From Paracoccaceae bacterium (GTDB lineage: Bacteria; Pseudomonadota; Alphaproteobacteria; Rhodobacterales; Rhodobacteraceae): a DNA stretch of 64,000 nt. Numbering within the stretch: the stretch's first letter is position 1; the number at the start of each line of letters is the position of its first letter. Below, one piece after another: positions 1 through 8,686 of the stretch. Position numbers and translations under genes: made by a program. Location of the stretch: positions 408,963-472,962 of the forward strand of contig JANSYL010000002.1 in assembly GCA_024742455.1 (NCBI GenBank). Reading direction: 5' to 3'. A model generated the notes under the pieces. It was not told where the DNA came from, did no database searches, and saw nothing but the letters and a program-made list of their open reading frames with translations.

Positions 1-730
1 CATAATCCGGCTGCCAGCTCAGATCGGGGCTGAGATAGGCGATATCCACCGTGACGGTCTGCGCCACCTCCGAGGTGACCATGACCTCGATCCCCGGCAT
101 GTCCGTGTCCAGCGGGCGGAGCGCGGCCAGATCGGCCAGCGCCCCGCGCAGGTCGGTCGCGGCGGCCTCCAGCCGGTCCGCGAAGGCCCGGCGCGCGATG
201 CGTTCCTGTTGCAGCGCGGTGGCGACGCGGGTCGTCTCCGACCCCAGCCCCGCCAGAACCTGCGCCAGCGCGGCCGGATCCCCGGGCATCGCCGCGCCGT
301 CCGGGCCGCCCTGCGACAGGGCGCGCAGATAGGCCAGCTGGCTCTCCAGCCCGGCGATGCGTGCATCCAGCACCGCCTGTTCGTCCTGGATCGCCTGCAG
401 TGCCGCCTCGGCCCCGGACACCCGCGCCCGCGCGGCGGCCTCGTCGGGGGTGTCGAGCCCGCCTTCGGCCAGCGTGATGGTCTCGACCGGGCGCGGCGGG
501 CCAAGGGTGACATCGCCCTCCGAGGTGAGCGTCATCCGCTCGGCCCAGGCCGCGTCGCGCATCGGGATCAACAGGCGGCTGGTCCCGGCGGGCAGGTCCA
601 CCGTGACCCGGCGCGTCACCTCGCCCCCTGCCGCATAGGCGGTGGCCGCCGCGATATCGGCACGGGCCAACAGGTCATCGGCCTGGGCGGGCAGCGGCAG
701 CAGGACAAGCAGAAGAAGGGCACGGCGCAT
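1..730 (-). CDS. DUF4139/DUF4140 (mucoidy inhibitor MuiA-like) protein, 3' end beyond window
   Basis: The reading frame is open from the ATG at 730 to the window edge, so only about 243 N-terminal residues are visible. It begins with a short signal peptide ending near residue 17 (core LLLLVLLPLPAQA), so the product is probably exported. It continues with a beta-rich stretch (YAAGGEVTRRVTVDLPAGTS) typical of the N-terminal DUF4140 region of MuiA-family proteins. A long alanine-rich helical segment at about residues 90-200 looks like the family's coiled coil, and the start of the DUF4139 part (AYLSPDLSWQPDY) is at the edge. The family has no settled biochemical role. The assignment rests on overall architecture. 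Confidence 0.75.
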   Translation of the reverse strand, partial: MRRALLLLVLLPLPAQADDLLARADIAAATAYAAGGEVTRRVTVDLPAGTSRLLIPMRDAAWAERMTLTSEGDVTLGPPRPVETITLAEGGLDTPDEAAARARVSGAEAALQAIQDEQAVLDARIAGLESQLAYLRALSQGGPDGAAMPGDPAALAQVLAGLGSETTRVATALQQERIARRAFADRLEAAATDLRGALADLAALRPLDTDMPGIEVMVTSEVAQTVTVDIAYLSPDLSWQPDY

Positions 731-802
731 GGGACACCTCGTTGGGTCAGGAATACCCATGATGTCCGATGCGCCGCGCCGCTATGCAATAACGCAGTCG
801 GA

Positions 803-1825
803 TCAGCCCTTTTTCAGCATCCGCTTGCCGAGCGTTTCGGCGATCTGCACCGCGTTCAGTGCCGCGCCCTTGCGCAGGTTGTCGCTGACGCACCACAGGT
901 TCAGACCGTTGTCGATGGTGCTGTCCTGCCGGATGCGGCTGATGAAGGTGGCGTAATCGCCGACACATTCGACCGGCGTGACGTATCCCCCGTCCTCGCG
1001 CTTGTCGACAACCATGATCCCGGGGGCCTCGCGCAGGATATCGCGGGCCTCGTCTTCATCGAGGAATTCCTCGAACTCGATATTGATCGCCTCGGAATGG
1101 CCGACGAAAACCGGCACGCGCACGCAGGTCGCGGTCACCTTGATTTTCGGATCGACGATCTTCTTCGTCTCGGCGACCATCTTCCATTCTTCCTTGGTCG
1201 ACCCGTCCTCCATGAACTTGTCGATATGGGGAATGACGTTGAAGGCGATCTGCTTCTGGAACTTGGCGGGCTCCTTCTCCTGACCCGGGACATACATGCC
1301 CTTGGTCTGGTCCCACAGCTCGTCCATGCCATCCTTGCCCGCGCCCGAGACGGATTGATAGGTCGACACCACCACCCGCTTGATCGTTGCGCGGTCATGC
1401 AGCGGCTTCAGCGCCACAACCATCTGCGCGGTCGAACAGTTGGGGTTGGCGATGATGTTCTTCTTGGCATAGCCGTCGACGGCTTCGGGGTTCACCTCGG
1501 GCACGACCAGCGGAATGTCGGGGTCATAGCGGTAAAGCGACGAATTATCGATCACCACGCAGCCCGCCTTGGCGGCACGGGGCGCGTATTTCTCGGTCGC
1601 CTCCGATCCGATGGCGAACAGTGCGATATCCCAGCCGGTGAAATCGAAGGTGTCGAGGTCCTTGGTCGTCAGGGTCTTGTCGCCGAAGCTGCATTCCGTG
1701 CCCAGCGACTTGCGCGACGCCAGTGCGGCGATCTCGTCAACGGGGAACTGGCGCTCGGCCAGAATGTTCAGCATTTCGCGGCCCACATTGCCGGTGGCAC
1801 CTGCGACGACGACTCGGTAGCCCAT
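803..1825 (-). CDS. asd: Aspartate-semialdehyde dehydrogenase
   Basis: This enzyme reduces aspartyl phosphate to aspartate semialdehyde with NADPH, the branch point to lysine/diaminopimelate, threonine and methionine. The 340-residue length is normal. The N-terminus carries the nucleotide-binding motif GATGNVG (residues 9-15). The catalytic cysteine is Cys130 in NPNCSTAQM. ASRKSLG near residue 36 fits the NADPH-selective loop. The ATG start is the first in frame and directly precedes the binding motif, so the N-terminus is secure. It is a lone gene facing away from the helicase gene, with about 330 bases between them. Confidence 0.97.
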   Translation of the reverse strand: MGYRVVVAGATGNVGREMLNILAERQFPVDEIAALASRKSLGTECSFGDKTLTTKDLDTFDFTGWDIALFAIGSEATEKYAPRAAKAGCVVIDNSSLYRYDPDIPLVVPEVNPEAVDGYAKKNIIANPNCSTAQMVVALKPLHDRATIKRVVVSTYQSVSGAGKDGMDELWDQTKGMYVPGQEKEPAKFQKQIAFNVIPHIDKFMEDGSTKEEWKMVAETKKIVDPKIKVTATCVRVPVFVGHSEAINIEFEEFLDEDEARDILREAPGIMVVDKREDGGYVTPVECVGDYATFISRIRQDSTIDNGLNLWCVSDNLRKGAALNAVQIAETLGKRMLKKG

Positions 1826-2154
1826 GATCCTTGTCCTTCGGCCCTAAAGATGCGCGGCACATAAAGGATGGAACGGGCAAGGGAAAGGACCGCTGCGCTT
1901 GACTTGTGTGCCCATCAGGCGCATGTGCATCCCACAGCATTGCCGCGCTGCCGCGTGAGCAGTCGGAGGGCGGGACGCCAGCTTACGAAGTCCCGCAAGC
2001 CTGACGGCGATGCGCTTCATTCCCCAGGGTCCATTCACGCAGGGTTCTGACGATCCGACCGATACGTGGTCCGGGTCGCCCCTCGTTCGCCGCGCGACAT
2101 GCGTGGCCTTGTTCCATGGCGCGCAGGCCTGTCCGCCGCCCGAAAGGTATTCCA
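1826..2154. other. Gene-free divergent region between asd and the helicase gene
   Basis: No credible coding frame is present. The small frames here lack ribosome sites and family-like sequence. The region must hold the asd promoter and the helicase promoter and leader. An inverted repeat with 7-bp arms (GCGGGAC at 1970-1976 and GTCCCGC at 1990-1996) could fold in the helicase 5' leader. Cold- or structure-sensitive leaders are common for DEAD-box helicases, but nothing here proves one. Confidence 0.5.
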
Positions 2155-3423
2155 TTGTCCGACTTCGACACGCTCGGCCTAAAGCCGATCCTTACCAAGA
2201 CCCTTGCCGCGCAAGGGTTCGACACGCCCACCCCGATTCAGGCGCAGGCGATCCCGCTGGCCACCGAGGGCCATGACATCCTGGGCCTCGCGCAGACCGG
2301 CACCGGCAAGACGCTGGCCTTCGGTCTGCCGCTGGTGCAGGCGCTTCTGACGGCGGAGGGCGGCAAACCCGAACCCAAAACCGCCAAGGCGCTGATCCTT
2401 GCGCCGACGCGCGAACTGGTGGGCCAGATCGCCGACAGTCTGCGGGTCTTCACCGGGCCCACGCCGCTCAAGATCGCCACGGTGGTCGGCGGCCAGTCGA
2501 TCAGCAAACAGATCGCCGTTCTGGCGCGCGGCACCGATATCCTCGTGGCCACGCCGGGCCGGCTGATCGACCTGATGGACCGCCGCGCCGTCGATCTGGG
2601 CCGCGTCGCGCATCTGGTGCTGGATGAGGCCGACCAGATGCTCGACCTCGGCTTCATCCACGCGCTCCGCCGGATCGCGCCTGCGCTGGGCACCCCGCGC
2701 CAGACCATGCTGTTTTCGGCCACCATGCCGAAACAGATGGAGGAATTGTCCCGCGCCTACCTGACCGACCCGCAGCGGGTGCAGGTCTCGCCCCCGGGCA
2801 AGGCCGCCGACAAGATCACCCAATCGGTGGTGTTCCTTGAAAAGGCGGACAAGCCCGCGAAGCTGCGCGCGATCCTCGACCGCGACCCCGACGCCCTGAC
2901 GCTGGTCTTCGGGCGCACCAAGCATGGTTGCGAGAAGCTGATGAAGGGGCTGGTGGCCGATGGCTATGACGCCGCCTCGATCCACGGCAACAAGTCCCAG
3001 GGCCAGCGCGACCGCGCGATCAAGGCGTTCCGGGCGGGCACCATCAAGGTGCTGGTCGCCACCGATGTCGCCGCGCGCGGTATCGACATTCCGGGCGTGG
3101 GCTATGTGATCAATTACGAGCTGCCCGACACCCCCGACAATTATGTCCACCGCATCGGGCGCACCGCACGCGCCGGGCGCGAGGGCGAGGCGGTGACGCT
3201 GTGCAGTCCCGAGGAAACCGGATTGCTGGCCGATGTGGAAAAGGTCATGCGGCTGGAAATTCCCGTGGCCGAAGGCACCCGCCCGGCCCGGCAGGACATC
3301 GCCAAACCCGCCGGGCGCCGCGGCGGCGGCGGTGGGGGTGCCCCCAGGCCGCAAGCCCGCAAGACCGGCCCCGCGCCCGCCACCAAACGCCGGCGCCCCC
3401 GCCGCGCGCGCAAGGCGGCCTGA
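2155..3423 (+). CDS. DEAD-box ATP-dependent RNA helicase (RhlE type)
   Basis: This is a superfamily 2 RNA helicase, expected to unwind structured RNA in ribosome assembly or mRNA turnover. The motifs appear in order: Q motif PTPIQAQAIP, Walker A AQTGTGKT, PTRELVGQ, TPGR, DEAD, SAT, ATDVAARGID and HRIGRTARAG. The tail of about 50 residues is glycine- and arginine-rich and very basic, as in RhlE-like proteins. I chose the TTG at 2155 because AAAGG lies about eight bases upstream and the protein then begins LSDFDTLGL, the usual N-terminus. An in-frame ATG at 2116 would add 13 unlikely residues. It converges with the MFS gene nine bases downstream. Confidence 0.95.
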   Translation: MSDFDTLGLKPILTKTLAAQGFDTPTPIQAQAIPLATEGHDILGLAQTGTGKTLAFGLPLVQALLTAEGGKPEPKTAKALILAPTRELVGQIADSLRVFTGPTPLKIATVVGGQSISKQIAVLARGTDILVATPGRLIDLMDRRAVDLGRVAHLVLDEADQMLDLGFIHALRRIAPALGTPRQTMLFSATMPKQMEELSRAYLTDPQRVQVSPPGKAADKITQSVVFLEKADKPAKLRAILDRDPDALTLVFGRTKHGCEKLMKGLVADGYDAASIHGNKSQGQRDRAIKAFRAGTIKVLVATDVAARGIDIPGVGYVINYELPDTPDNYVHRIGRTARAGREGEAVTLCSPEETGLLADVEKVMRLEIPVAEGTRPARQDIAKPAGRRGGGGGGAPRPQARKTGPAPATKRRRPRRARKAA

Positions 3424-3432
3424 ACCCGAGGG

Positions 3433-4608
3433 TCAGTCCGGGGCCTCGCGGGCGAACAGATACACCACGAGGCCCAGCAGGATCACGAAGGCGAAGACGG
3501 CAAACAGCACGCCATAGGCCGCCTCGCTGCCCATCCGGCCCGCCAGCCCCGCATAGGCGGGGCCCGAGGCGAATTGCATCACCCCTGCGCCGCCCATCCC
3601 GAACAGGTTCAAAAGCGTCACCCCCCGCCCCGTCAGATGCGCGGGCAGGAAGGCGCGGCCATGGGAGATCACGATGGGGTAGGACGCCCCCAGCAGCCCC
3701 AGCGCCGCGAACATCCAGATCGCGGGCCACAGCCCGCCGGGCGGGGCCAGCCAGAACCCGATCAGCACCAGGGCCACGCCCAGATTGCCGATCAGGATCG
3801 GCCATTTGCGTGACCTGGTCAGCCGGTCAATGGGGCCGTAAAGGAAATTCCCAGCCACCATCGCCAGCCCCATCACCAGCGTCGCGGTCCCGATCTGGCC
3901 CAGGCTCGCGCCGTAGCCATCGGCGATATAGGGGCTGATCCAAAGCCCCCTGACCCCCGCCGCGGGCGCATAGCAGACGAACATCATCACCAGGATCGGC
4001 CAGAGCGCGGGCATGGCCAGCAGGTCCAGCAGGCTGCCCTTCGCCTCGCCCTCGGGCTTCACTGGGTCGCGCACCAGGGCCAGGATGCCCAGCCCGACCA
4101 GCGTGGTGAAAACGGCAAAGCCCCACACCGTTTCGCGCCAGCCGAAGGCTTCGACCGCCGCCGCCAGCGGGGCCGCCGATGCAATATTTCCCAGCGACGA
4201 CACCCCCACCGTCACCCCCGCCAGCGTCCCGAAAATCGCCGCCGAAAACTGCCGGGCAAAGATGAAATAGGTCGACATCAGCACCGGCGCGCAGCCGATC
4301 CCGATCATCATCATGGCAAGTGTCAGCGCCCCCGGTCCTTGCGCCGTGGCGAACACCACCGCACCCCCTGCCGCCCCCGCCAGAAACAACACCCCCGCCG
4401 TCCGGCGCGGGCCGAGATGGTCCAGCGCCCAGCCCACCGGCAATTGCATCAGCGCGAATGCCGCGAACCACAGGCCCGAGGCGCGCGCCAGGTCGCCCGT
4501 CGTTGCCCCAAGGTCCGCCTCCAGCGCCGGCGCAAGCACCGCCAGAAAGGCGCGATAGAACTGGCTGAGCGTGTAACCCACGATCAGCAGGGCCAGACCT
4601 GCGCGCAT
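3433..4608 (-). CDS. Major facilitator superfamily transporter
   Basis: This inner-membrane protein of 391 residues has about twelve hydrophobic segments. The A-motif-like loop between helices 2 and 3 (WALDHLGPRRTAG) is characteristic of MFS permeases. The substrate cannot be read from sequence, and no metabolic neighbour suggests one. The ATG at 4608 is preceded by GAGGGG at normal spacing and begins directly with a membrane helix. A frame extending to 4683 would add a basic, non-family leader. The downstream end nearly touches the convergent helicase gene. Confidence 0.88.
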   Translation of the reverse strand: MRAGLALLIVGYTLSQFYRAFLAVLAPALEADLGATTGDLARASGLWFAAFALMQLPVGWALDHLGPRRTAGVLFLAGAAGGAVVFATAQGPGALTLAMMMIGIGCAPVLMSTYFIFARQFSAAIFGTLAGVTVGVSSLGNIASAAPLAAAVEAFGWRETVWGFAVFTTLVGLGILALVRDPVKPEGEAKGSLLDLLAMPALWPILVMMFVCYAPAAGVRGLWISPYIADGYGASLGQIGTATLVMGLAMVAGNFLYGPIDRLTRSRKWPILIGNLGVALVLIGFWLAPPGGLWPAIWMFAALGLLGASYPIVISHGRAFLPAHLTGRGVTLLNLFGMGGAGVMQFASGPAYAGLAGRMGSEAAYGVLFAVFAFVILLGLVVYLFAREAPD

Positions 4609-4740
4609 GATTTTCCCCTCCCGTCTTCGGCGCGACGGTGCCGCCAACGCGCCGCCACCGCAACGCAAGAAAAACCCGACCATTTCAGTCAGAGACCATT
4701 GACATCGCGCCCCCGCTGCGGTGAAAGACCCTCACCCAAC

Positions 4741-4755
4741 TGAGTAAAACAGTCA
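4741..4755 (+). promoter_or_regulatory. Candidate RirA-type iron-responsive operator
   Basis: The 15-mer reads TGAGTAAAACAGTCA, which fits the published alphaproteobacterial RirA consensus TGA-N9-TCA exactly. It lies 36 bases before the start codon of an iron(III)-binding protein gene, the kind of target expected for an iron repressor. Rhodobacterales also use a separate Iron-Rhodo-box and Irr sites, so the actual regulator is inferred. Confidence 0.55.
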
Positions 4756-4790
4756 GGCATTCCGTTTTACAAAGGACCAGGGAGATCCCG

Positions 4791-5810
4791 ATGACCCGCA
4801 CGCTTGCTGCCCTTCTGGGCACCGCCATTGCCGCGTCCACGCTGACCGCCGCACAGGCGCAGGAGCTGAACCTTTATTCCTCGCGCCATTACGACACCGA
4901 CGAACGGCTCTATTCCGATTTCACCGAACTGACCGGCATCACCATCAACCGCATCGAAGGCAATGCCGACGAACTGATCGCGCGGATGGAGGCCGAGGGC
5001 GAAAACAGCCCCGCCGACGTGTTCCTGACCGTCGACACCGTGCGCCTCGCGCGCGCCGCCAGCCTCGGCCTGCTGCAGTCCGTCGAAAGCGCGGTGCTGG
5101 AGGCGCGCATCCCCGCCTATCTGCAGGATGACGACAACCAGTGGTTCGCCTTCTCGCAGCGGGCGCGCATCCTGTTCTATGACAAGACCGACGTGGAAAA
5201 CCCGCCGCTGACCTACCAGGACCTGGCCAGCCCCGAGTATGCGGGCCAGATCTGCATCCGGTCCTCCACCAATGTCTATACCCAGAACATCACCGCAGCC
5301 CTGATCGCCCATCTGGGTGCCGATGCCGTGGCCGACTGGGCCGAGGCCGTGGTGGGCAATTTCGCCCGCGCCCCGCAGGGTGGTGACACCGACCAGCTGC
5401 GCGGCATCGCGTCCGGCGAATGCGACATCGCCATGTCGAACACCTATTACTACGCCCGCGCCTTCCGCCGCGGCGATGACCAGATGACGCCGGAACAACT
5501 GGAAAACATCGGCTGGGTGTTCCCGAACCAGAACGATATCGGCGCCCATATGAACATCTCGGGCGGCGGTGTGGCGACCCATGCGCCGAACCGCGACAAC
5601 GCCATCGCCTTTTTGGAATACCTCGCCTCTGACCAGGCGCAGGAATATTTCTCGGCCGGCAATGACGAATATCCGGCGGTTCCGGGTGTCGCCCTGTCGC
5701 CTTCGGTCGCGCATCTGGGCATCTTCCGCCCCGACACGATCGACCTGAGCGATATCGCCGAAAATGTCGACGCGGCTGTCGAGGTGCTGAACGGCGCCGG
5801 GTGGGAATGA
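4791..5810 (+). CDS. fbpA: Iron(III) ABC transporter substrate-binding protein (FbpA/FutA family)
   Basis: This is the periplasmic receptor that captures ferric iron and hands it to an FbpB-type permease. The 339-residue precursor has a signal peptide cleaved after AAQAQ near residue 23. The mature N-terminus ELNLYSSRHYDTDERLYSDF is typical of FutA/FbpA. Tyr-Tyr-Tyr in SNTYYYARA, around residue 220, matches the tyrosine cluster that coordinates Fe3+ in the C-clamp group. The ribosome site AGGGAGA precedes the ATG. A RirA-like box lies upstream and a strong terminator follows. The matching permease is about 1 kb away on the other strand, and no ATPase gene is nearby. Confidence 0.93.
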   Translation: MTRTLAALLGTAIAASTLTAAQAQELNLYSSRHYDTDERLYSDFTELTGITINRIEGNADELIARMEAEGENSPADVFLTVDTVRLARAASLGLLQSVESAVLEARIPAYLQDDDNQWFAFSQRARILFYDKTDVENPPLTYQDLASPEYAGQICIRSSTNVYTQNITAALIAHLGADAVADWAEAVVGNFARAPQGGDTDQLRGIASGECDIAMSNTYYYARAFRRGDDQMTPEQLENIGWVFPNQNDIGAHMNISGGGVATHAPNRDNAIAFLEYLASDQAQEYFSAGNDEYPAVPGVALSPSVAHLGIFRPDTIDLSDIAENVDAAVEVLNGAGWE

Positions 5811-5843
5811 CCCCGGTCTGAGCCGGGCGAACCGGCCCCGGAA

Positions 5844-5870
5844 GGCGCCCCCTCACCGGGGCGCCTTTTT
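5844..5870 (+). terminator. Rho-independent terminator after fbpA
   Basis: An 8-bp GC stem (GGCGCCCC at 5844-5851 pairing with GGGGCGCC at 5858-5865) has a six-base loop. Five T residues follow directly. It sits 34 bases after the fbpA stop and should end that transcript. Confidence 0.85.
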
Positions 5871-5958
5871 GCGTAACCGGGCAAAGCCCCGCCATCCCGA
5901 AACAGGCTGCTTTCGCCGGTCCCGGCCCGCCGCGACAGGGGTGGTTATCGCTAGGTTA

Positions 5959-6288
5959 TCACTGTTGTTGCTGTTGCGGTGGCTGATTTTGCGTAGAGGC
6001 GCCACCATCGAAGATCGCCTGCAGCGACAGGTTCTCCTGAGGGTCATCTCGGCGGTGCCGATCGGTCAGCGACCCCTGCGAGCCACCGAAATAGATACGG
6101 AACCCTGCCGAGGCCGCGACGTATTCGTCGCTGCCGAAACTGACATCGGCAAACAGCGTCACCCCTTCAAACCCGCCCGTCTGCGGCTCGCATTCGAGCC
6201 CGAACCCGAACATCTCGTCAACATACGGGTTCGTCGCCGCTTCCAGCGTCAGTTGCAGGTCGGGCGTGGCGTAATAGCCGAGGCCGGG
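5959..6288 (-). pseudogene. Remnant of an outer-membrane beta-barrel protein
   Basis: The frame runs from just after an in-frame stop (TGA at 6289-6291) to 5959. It encodes alternating aromatic/glycine strands such as LGYYATPDLQLTLEA, VTLFADVSFGSDEYV and AASAGFRIYFGG, like the last strands of a barrel protein. The strand-like sequence continues upstream of the only ATG (6213) right up to the stop, so the 5' part of the gene appears lost. A polar tail ending in five glutamines follows. It could instead be a short intact gene of 84 codons. Base composition is less GC-biased than the neighbours. Confidence 0.4.
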
Positions 6289-6328
6289 TCAGGGCCCCGG
6301 GCGGACGCCCGCCGCAGCAACAGATGAT

Positions 6329-6655
6329 CTACTGCGGGCAGACACGAACCGCGTCGGGATCGCGCTTCTCCATCGGAATGGCTGAGGCGGCGCAACGGGC
6401 TCCAGACCCGCTCCCGCGGATCGCCGCGTTGTGGGCGTCGATGTATTCGGGGGTCGCCACGAAACCACCATCTGCCATCGGCGTGTTGCCCGGATCGGTG
6501 CGCGCCGGCTCGAAGCTCACGCTGCCTTGCCTGTAGATCCCCGTAAGCTGGCCGCCACTATATTGGTAGACATCACAGTCACTCCCGCAGTAGTCGTCGC
6601 AGCCCGACAAGAGCAGCGCACAGGGTCCTAGAAGCAAAAGAACGATCCGTTTCAC
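6329..6655 (-). CDS. Small hypothetical lipoprotein
   Basis: The product is 108 residues with a type II signal peptide: a KR n-region, a leucine-rich core and the lipobox LLSGC at about residues 15-19, so it should be a lipid-anchored periplasmic protein. The mature part is cysteine-rich at its start (CDDYCGSDCDVY). It contains TPEYIDAHNAAIRG but no recognised catalytic motif. I chose the GTG at 6655 because it places the basic residues directly before the hydrophobic core. A TTG at 6691 would add a poor leader. It lies just upstream of the barrel remnant and may have formed an operon with it. Function unknown. Confidence 0.55.
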   Translation of the reverse strand: MKRIVLLLLGPCALLLSGCDDYCGSDCDVYQYSGGQLTGIYRQGSVSFEPARTDPGNTPMADGGFVATPEYIDAHNAAIRGSGSGARCAASAIPMEKRDPDAVRVCPQ

Positions 6656-6838
6656 TTGGCTGTCTACCTTCTTCGTCAACGGCCCAAACAAGACCTGATC
6701 CGGTCCGATGGGTCAACCTCGGGGCTGATGCACTAGGCGTTGCCGGAATTGCGTTGCAGCAAAGTCGCTAAGGCCAAAACCCCTTGCCAGACCGCAAACA
6801 AAGCGCTGAAATCCATTTCATAACAGCGGCTTAAACGT

Positions 6839-6858
6839 GGTGTTCAATCCTGAACACC
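6839..6858 (-). terminator. Stem-loop after the iron permease gene
   Basis: Perfect 8-bp arms (GGTGTTCA at 6839-6846 and TGAACACC at 6851-6858) enclose a four-base loop, 13 bases after the permease stop on the minus strand. No T-run follows, so it may stabilise the mRNA end or act as a weak terminator. Confidence 0.4.
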
Positions 6859-6871
6859 CCCCGGCCCCCGC

Positions 6872-8566
6872 TCAGGCCGTCCGCTGCCCCTCGGGGCCTG
6901 CACCCTCCTGCTGACCGCCCGGGCGCGGGCGGCTCTCGCGGCCCAGGCTCCAGCACAGGAGCGCCACCGGCAGCAGGCCGACCGCCCCGATCATCAGGCT
7001 GGGCACCGCCGCCTCGGCCAGCCGTTCATCGGCGGCCAGACGGTGCGCCTGCACCGCCAGCGTGTCGAAGTTGAAGGGGCGCAGGATCAGCGTCGCGGGC
7101 AGTTCCTTCATCACGTCCACGAACACGATCAGCAGCGCGGTCAGCAGGCTGGGCCGCAGGATCGGCAGGTGCACCCGCCGCATCATCGGCGCGGGCCCGT
7201 GCCCCAGCGTCCGGGCCACCGCATCCACGTTCGGGTTCACCGTCGCCAGCCCGGAATCATAGGCGTTCAGCGCGATGGCCATGAACCGGACCATGTAGGC
7301 GATCACCATCAGCCAGATCGACCCGGTGATCAGCAGCCCGGTATCGATGCCGAACCGTGCCTCCATGAAGGCGTCCAGCGCGTTGTCGAAAGCGGCGAAG
7401 GGAAACAGCAGGCCGATGGCGATCACCCCGCCCGGCACGGCATAGCCCACGCCGGCCAGCCTCACCGCTGCCTGTGACCGGGACGACCGGAAGAACCGGT
7501 TGTTCGACCCCAGCGCCACCGCCGCCCCCACCGTCAGCACCGCCGCGATCCCCGCCAGCGTGACAGAGTTCTGCAGGAACTGCCCGTAGCGCGGCCCCAT
7601 CAAGAGCCGATCCGCGCCCGAGGCGAGATCGACCAGCACCAGTGTCGGGATCAGAAAGCCGAACAGCACCGGCAGGAAACAGAAGGCAAACGCCCCCCAG
7701 GCGCGCCGCCCCGTCAGCCGGACCGGGGCGATCCGTTCGAACCGCCGCCCCGCGTCGTGATGGCGGATATGGCGGCGCTGGCGTTGTTCCAGAACCGCCA
7801 GCGTCAGTGCCAGCACCAGAAGGCACAGTGCCAGTTGCGCCGCCGCCCCCCGGTCGAAGAAGGACACGTAGCTTTGGTAGATGCCGGTGGCGAAGGTGCG
7901 GACGCCGAAATAGGCGACGGTGCCGTAATCGGCCAGCGTCTCCATCAGCGCCAGCAGCACGCCCCCCGCGATCGCCGGGCGCGCCACCGGCACGGACACG
8001 CGGAAGAATGCCTGCCACGGGCCCTGGCCCAGCGTGCGGGCGGCCAGGTAGGCGGTGGCCGACTGACGCAGAAAGGCCGCGCGGGCAAGCAGGTAGACGT
8101 AAGGATAAAGCACGAAGGTCAGCATCGCCGCCGCCCCGCCGAGCGACCGGATTTCGGGGAACCAGTAATCGCGCGGCCCCCACCCGGTCAGGTCCCGCAG
8201 GGTGGATTGCACAAGGCCCGGATGGTCCAGAAGATCGGTATAGGCATAGGCCAGCACATAGGCGGGGTAGGTCAGCGGCAGCGCCAGCGCGATCTCCAGC
8301 ACCCTGTGCCCCGGAAACCGGGTGGCGGTGACCAGCCAGGCCGCCCCGGTGCCGATGACCGCCGTGCCGGTCCCGACGATGACGACCAGCCAGGCCGTGT
8401 TCACCGTGAAGCCGAGCAATACCGTGTCGGCGAGGCTGCGCACCGTATCGAGCCCGCCGGACAGGGCCGCCACGGCCACGGCCAGCATCGGCAAGGTGCA
8501 GATCGCGGCGGCCAGCCAGGCGATGCTGGCCAGAAGGCTGGGTCTTGCGGAGGGTGGGGGCGCCAT
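6872..8566 (-). CDS. fbpB: Iron ABC transporter permease (FbpB family)
   Basis: This inner-membrane permease of about 564 residues has two fused permease halves, each with the EAA-type loop of binding-protein-dependent transporters (ARTLGQGPWQAFFRVSVP in the first half, ARTLGHGPAPMMRRVHLP in the second). This duplicated layout is normal for FbpB, which moves Fe3+ delivered by FbpA. I chose the ATG at 8566, just before MAPPPSARPSLLAS and the first helix. A TTG at 8626 extends the frame but gives an unlikely leader. It is divergent from the arsenic operon. The partner binding protein is on the opposite strand, and the ATPase must be encoded elsewhere. Confidence 0.92.
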   Translation of the reverse strand: MAPPPSARPSLLASIAWLAAAICTLPMLAVAVAALSGGLDTVRSLADTVLLGFTVNTAWLVVIVGTGTAVIGTGAAWLVTATRFPGHRVLEIALALPLTYPAYVLAYAYTDLLDHPGLVQSTLRDLTGWGPRDYWFPEIRSLGGAAAMLTFVLYPYVYLLARAAFLRQSATAYLAARTLGQGPWQAFFRVSVPVARPAIAGGVLLALMETLADYGTVAYFGVRTFATGIYQSYVSFFDRGAAAQLALCLLVLALTLAVLEQRQRRHIRHHDAGRRFERIAPVRLTGRRAWGAFAFCFLPVLFGFLIPTLVLVDLASGADRLLMGPRYGQFLQNSVTLAGIAAVLTVGAAVALGSNNRFFRSSRSQAAVRLAGVGYAVPGGVIAIGLLFPFAAFDNALDAFMEARFGIDTGLLITGSIWLMVIAYMVRFMAIALNAYDSGLATVNPNVDAVARTLGHGPAPMMRRVHLPILRPSLLTALLIVFVDVMKELPATLILRPFNFDTLAVQAHRLAADERLAEAAVPSLMIGAVGLLPVALLCWSLGRESRPRPGGQQEGAGPEGQRTA

Positions 8567-8666
8567 GCGGGTCCGGGTGCTGCGTGAATACCCGACAGAT
8601 TTGCACGGCTTTTCCGGCGAAGGCAATCACGCCAGCCCGGTCAAATCGCCTCTTGTCACGCTTCGT

Positions 8667-8686
8667 ATTTCGTATATCCACGAAAT
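8667..8686 (+). promoter_or_regulatory. Candidate ArsR operator abutting the arsR-arsC start codon
   Basis: ATTTCGT (8667-8673) and ACGAAAT (8680-8686) form a perfect inverted repeat around six bases. The arms grow to eight bases if T8666 and A8687 are counted. The right arm ends on the base before the ATG of the gene encoding an ArsR-type repressor, so autoregulation is the natural reading. It leaves no room for a leader with a ribosome site. Confidence 0.65.

Noticed and set aside
2179..3354. Long minus-strand open frame (391 codons) opposite the helicase gene
   Set aside because: It is antisense to a certain DEAD-box gene, has histidine/glycine/aspartate-rich composition typical of GC-rich shadow frames, and lacks domain motifs.
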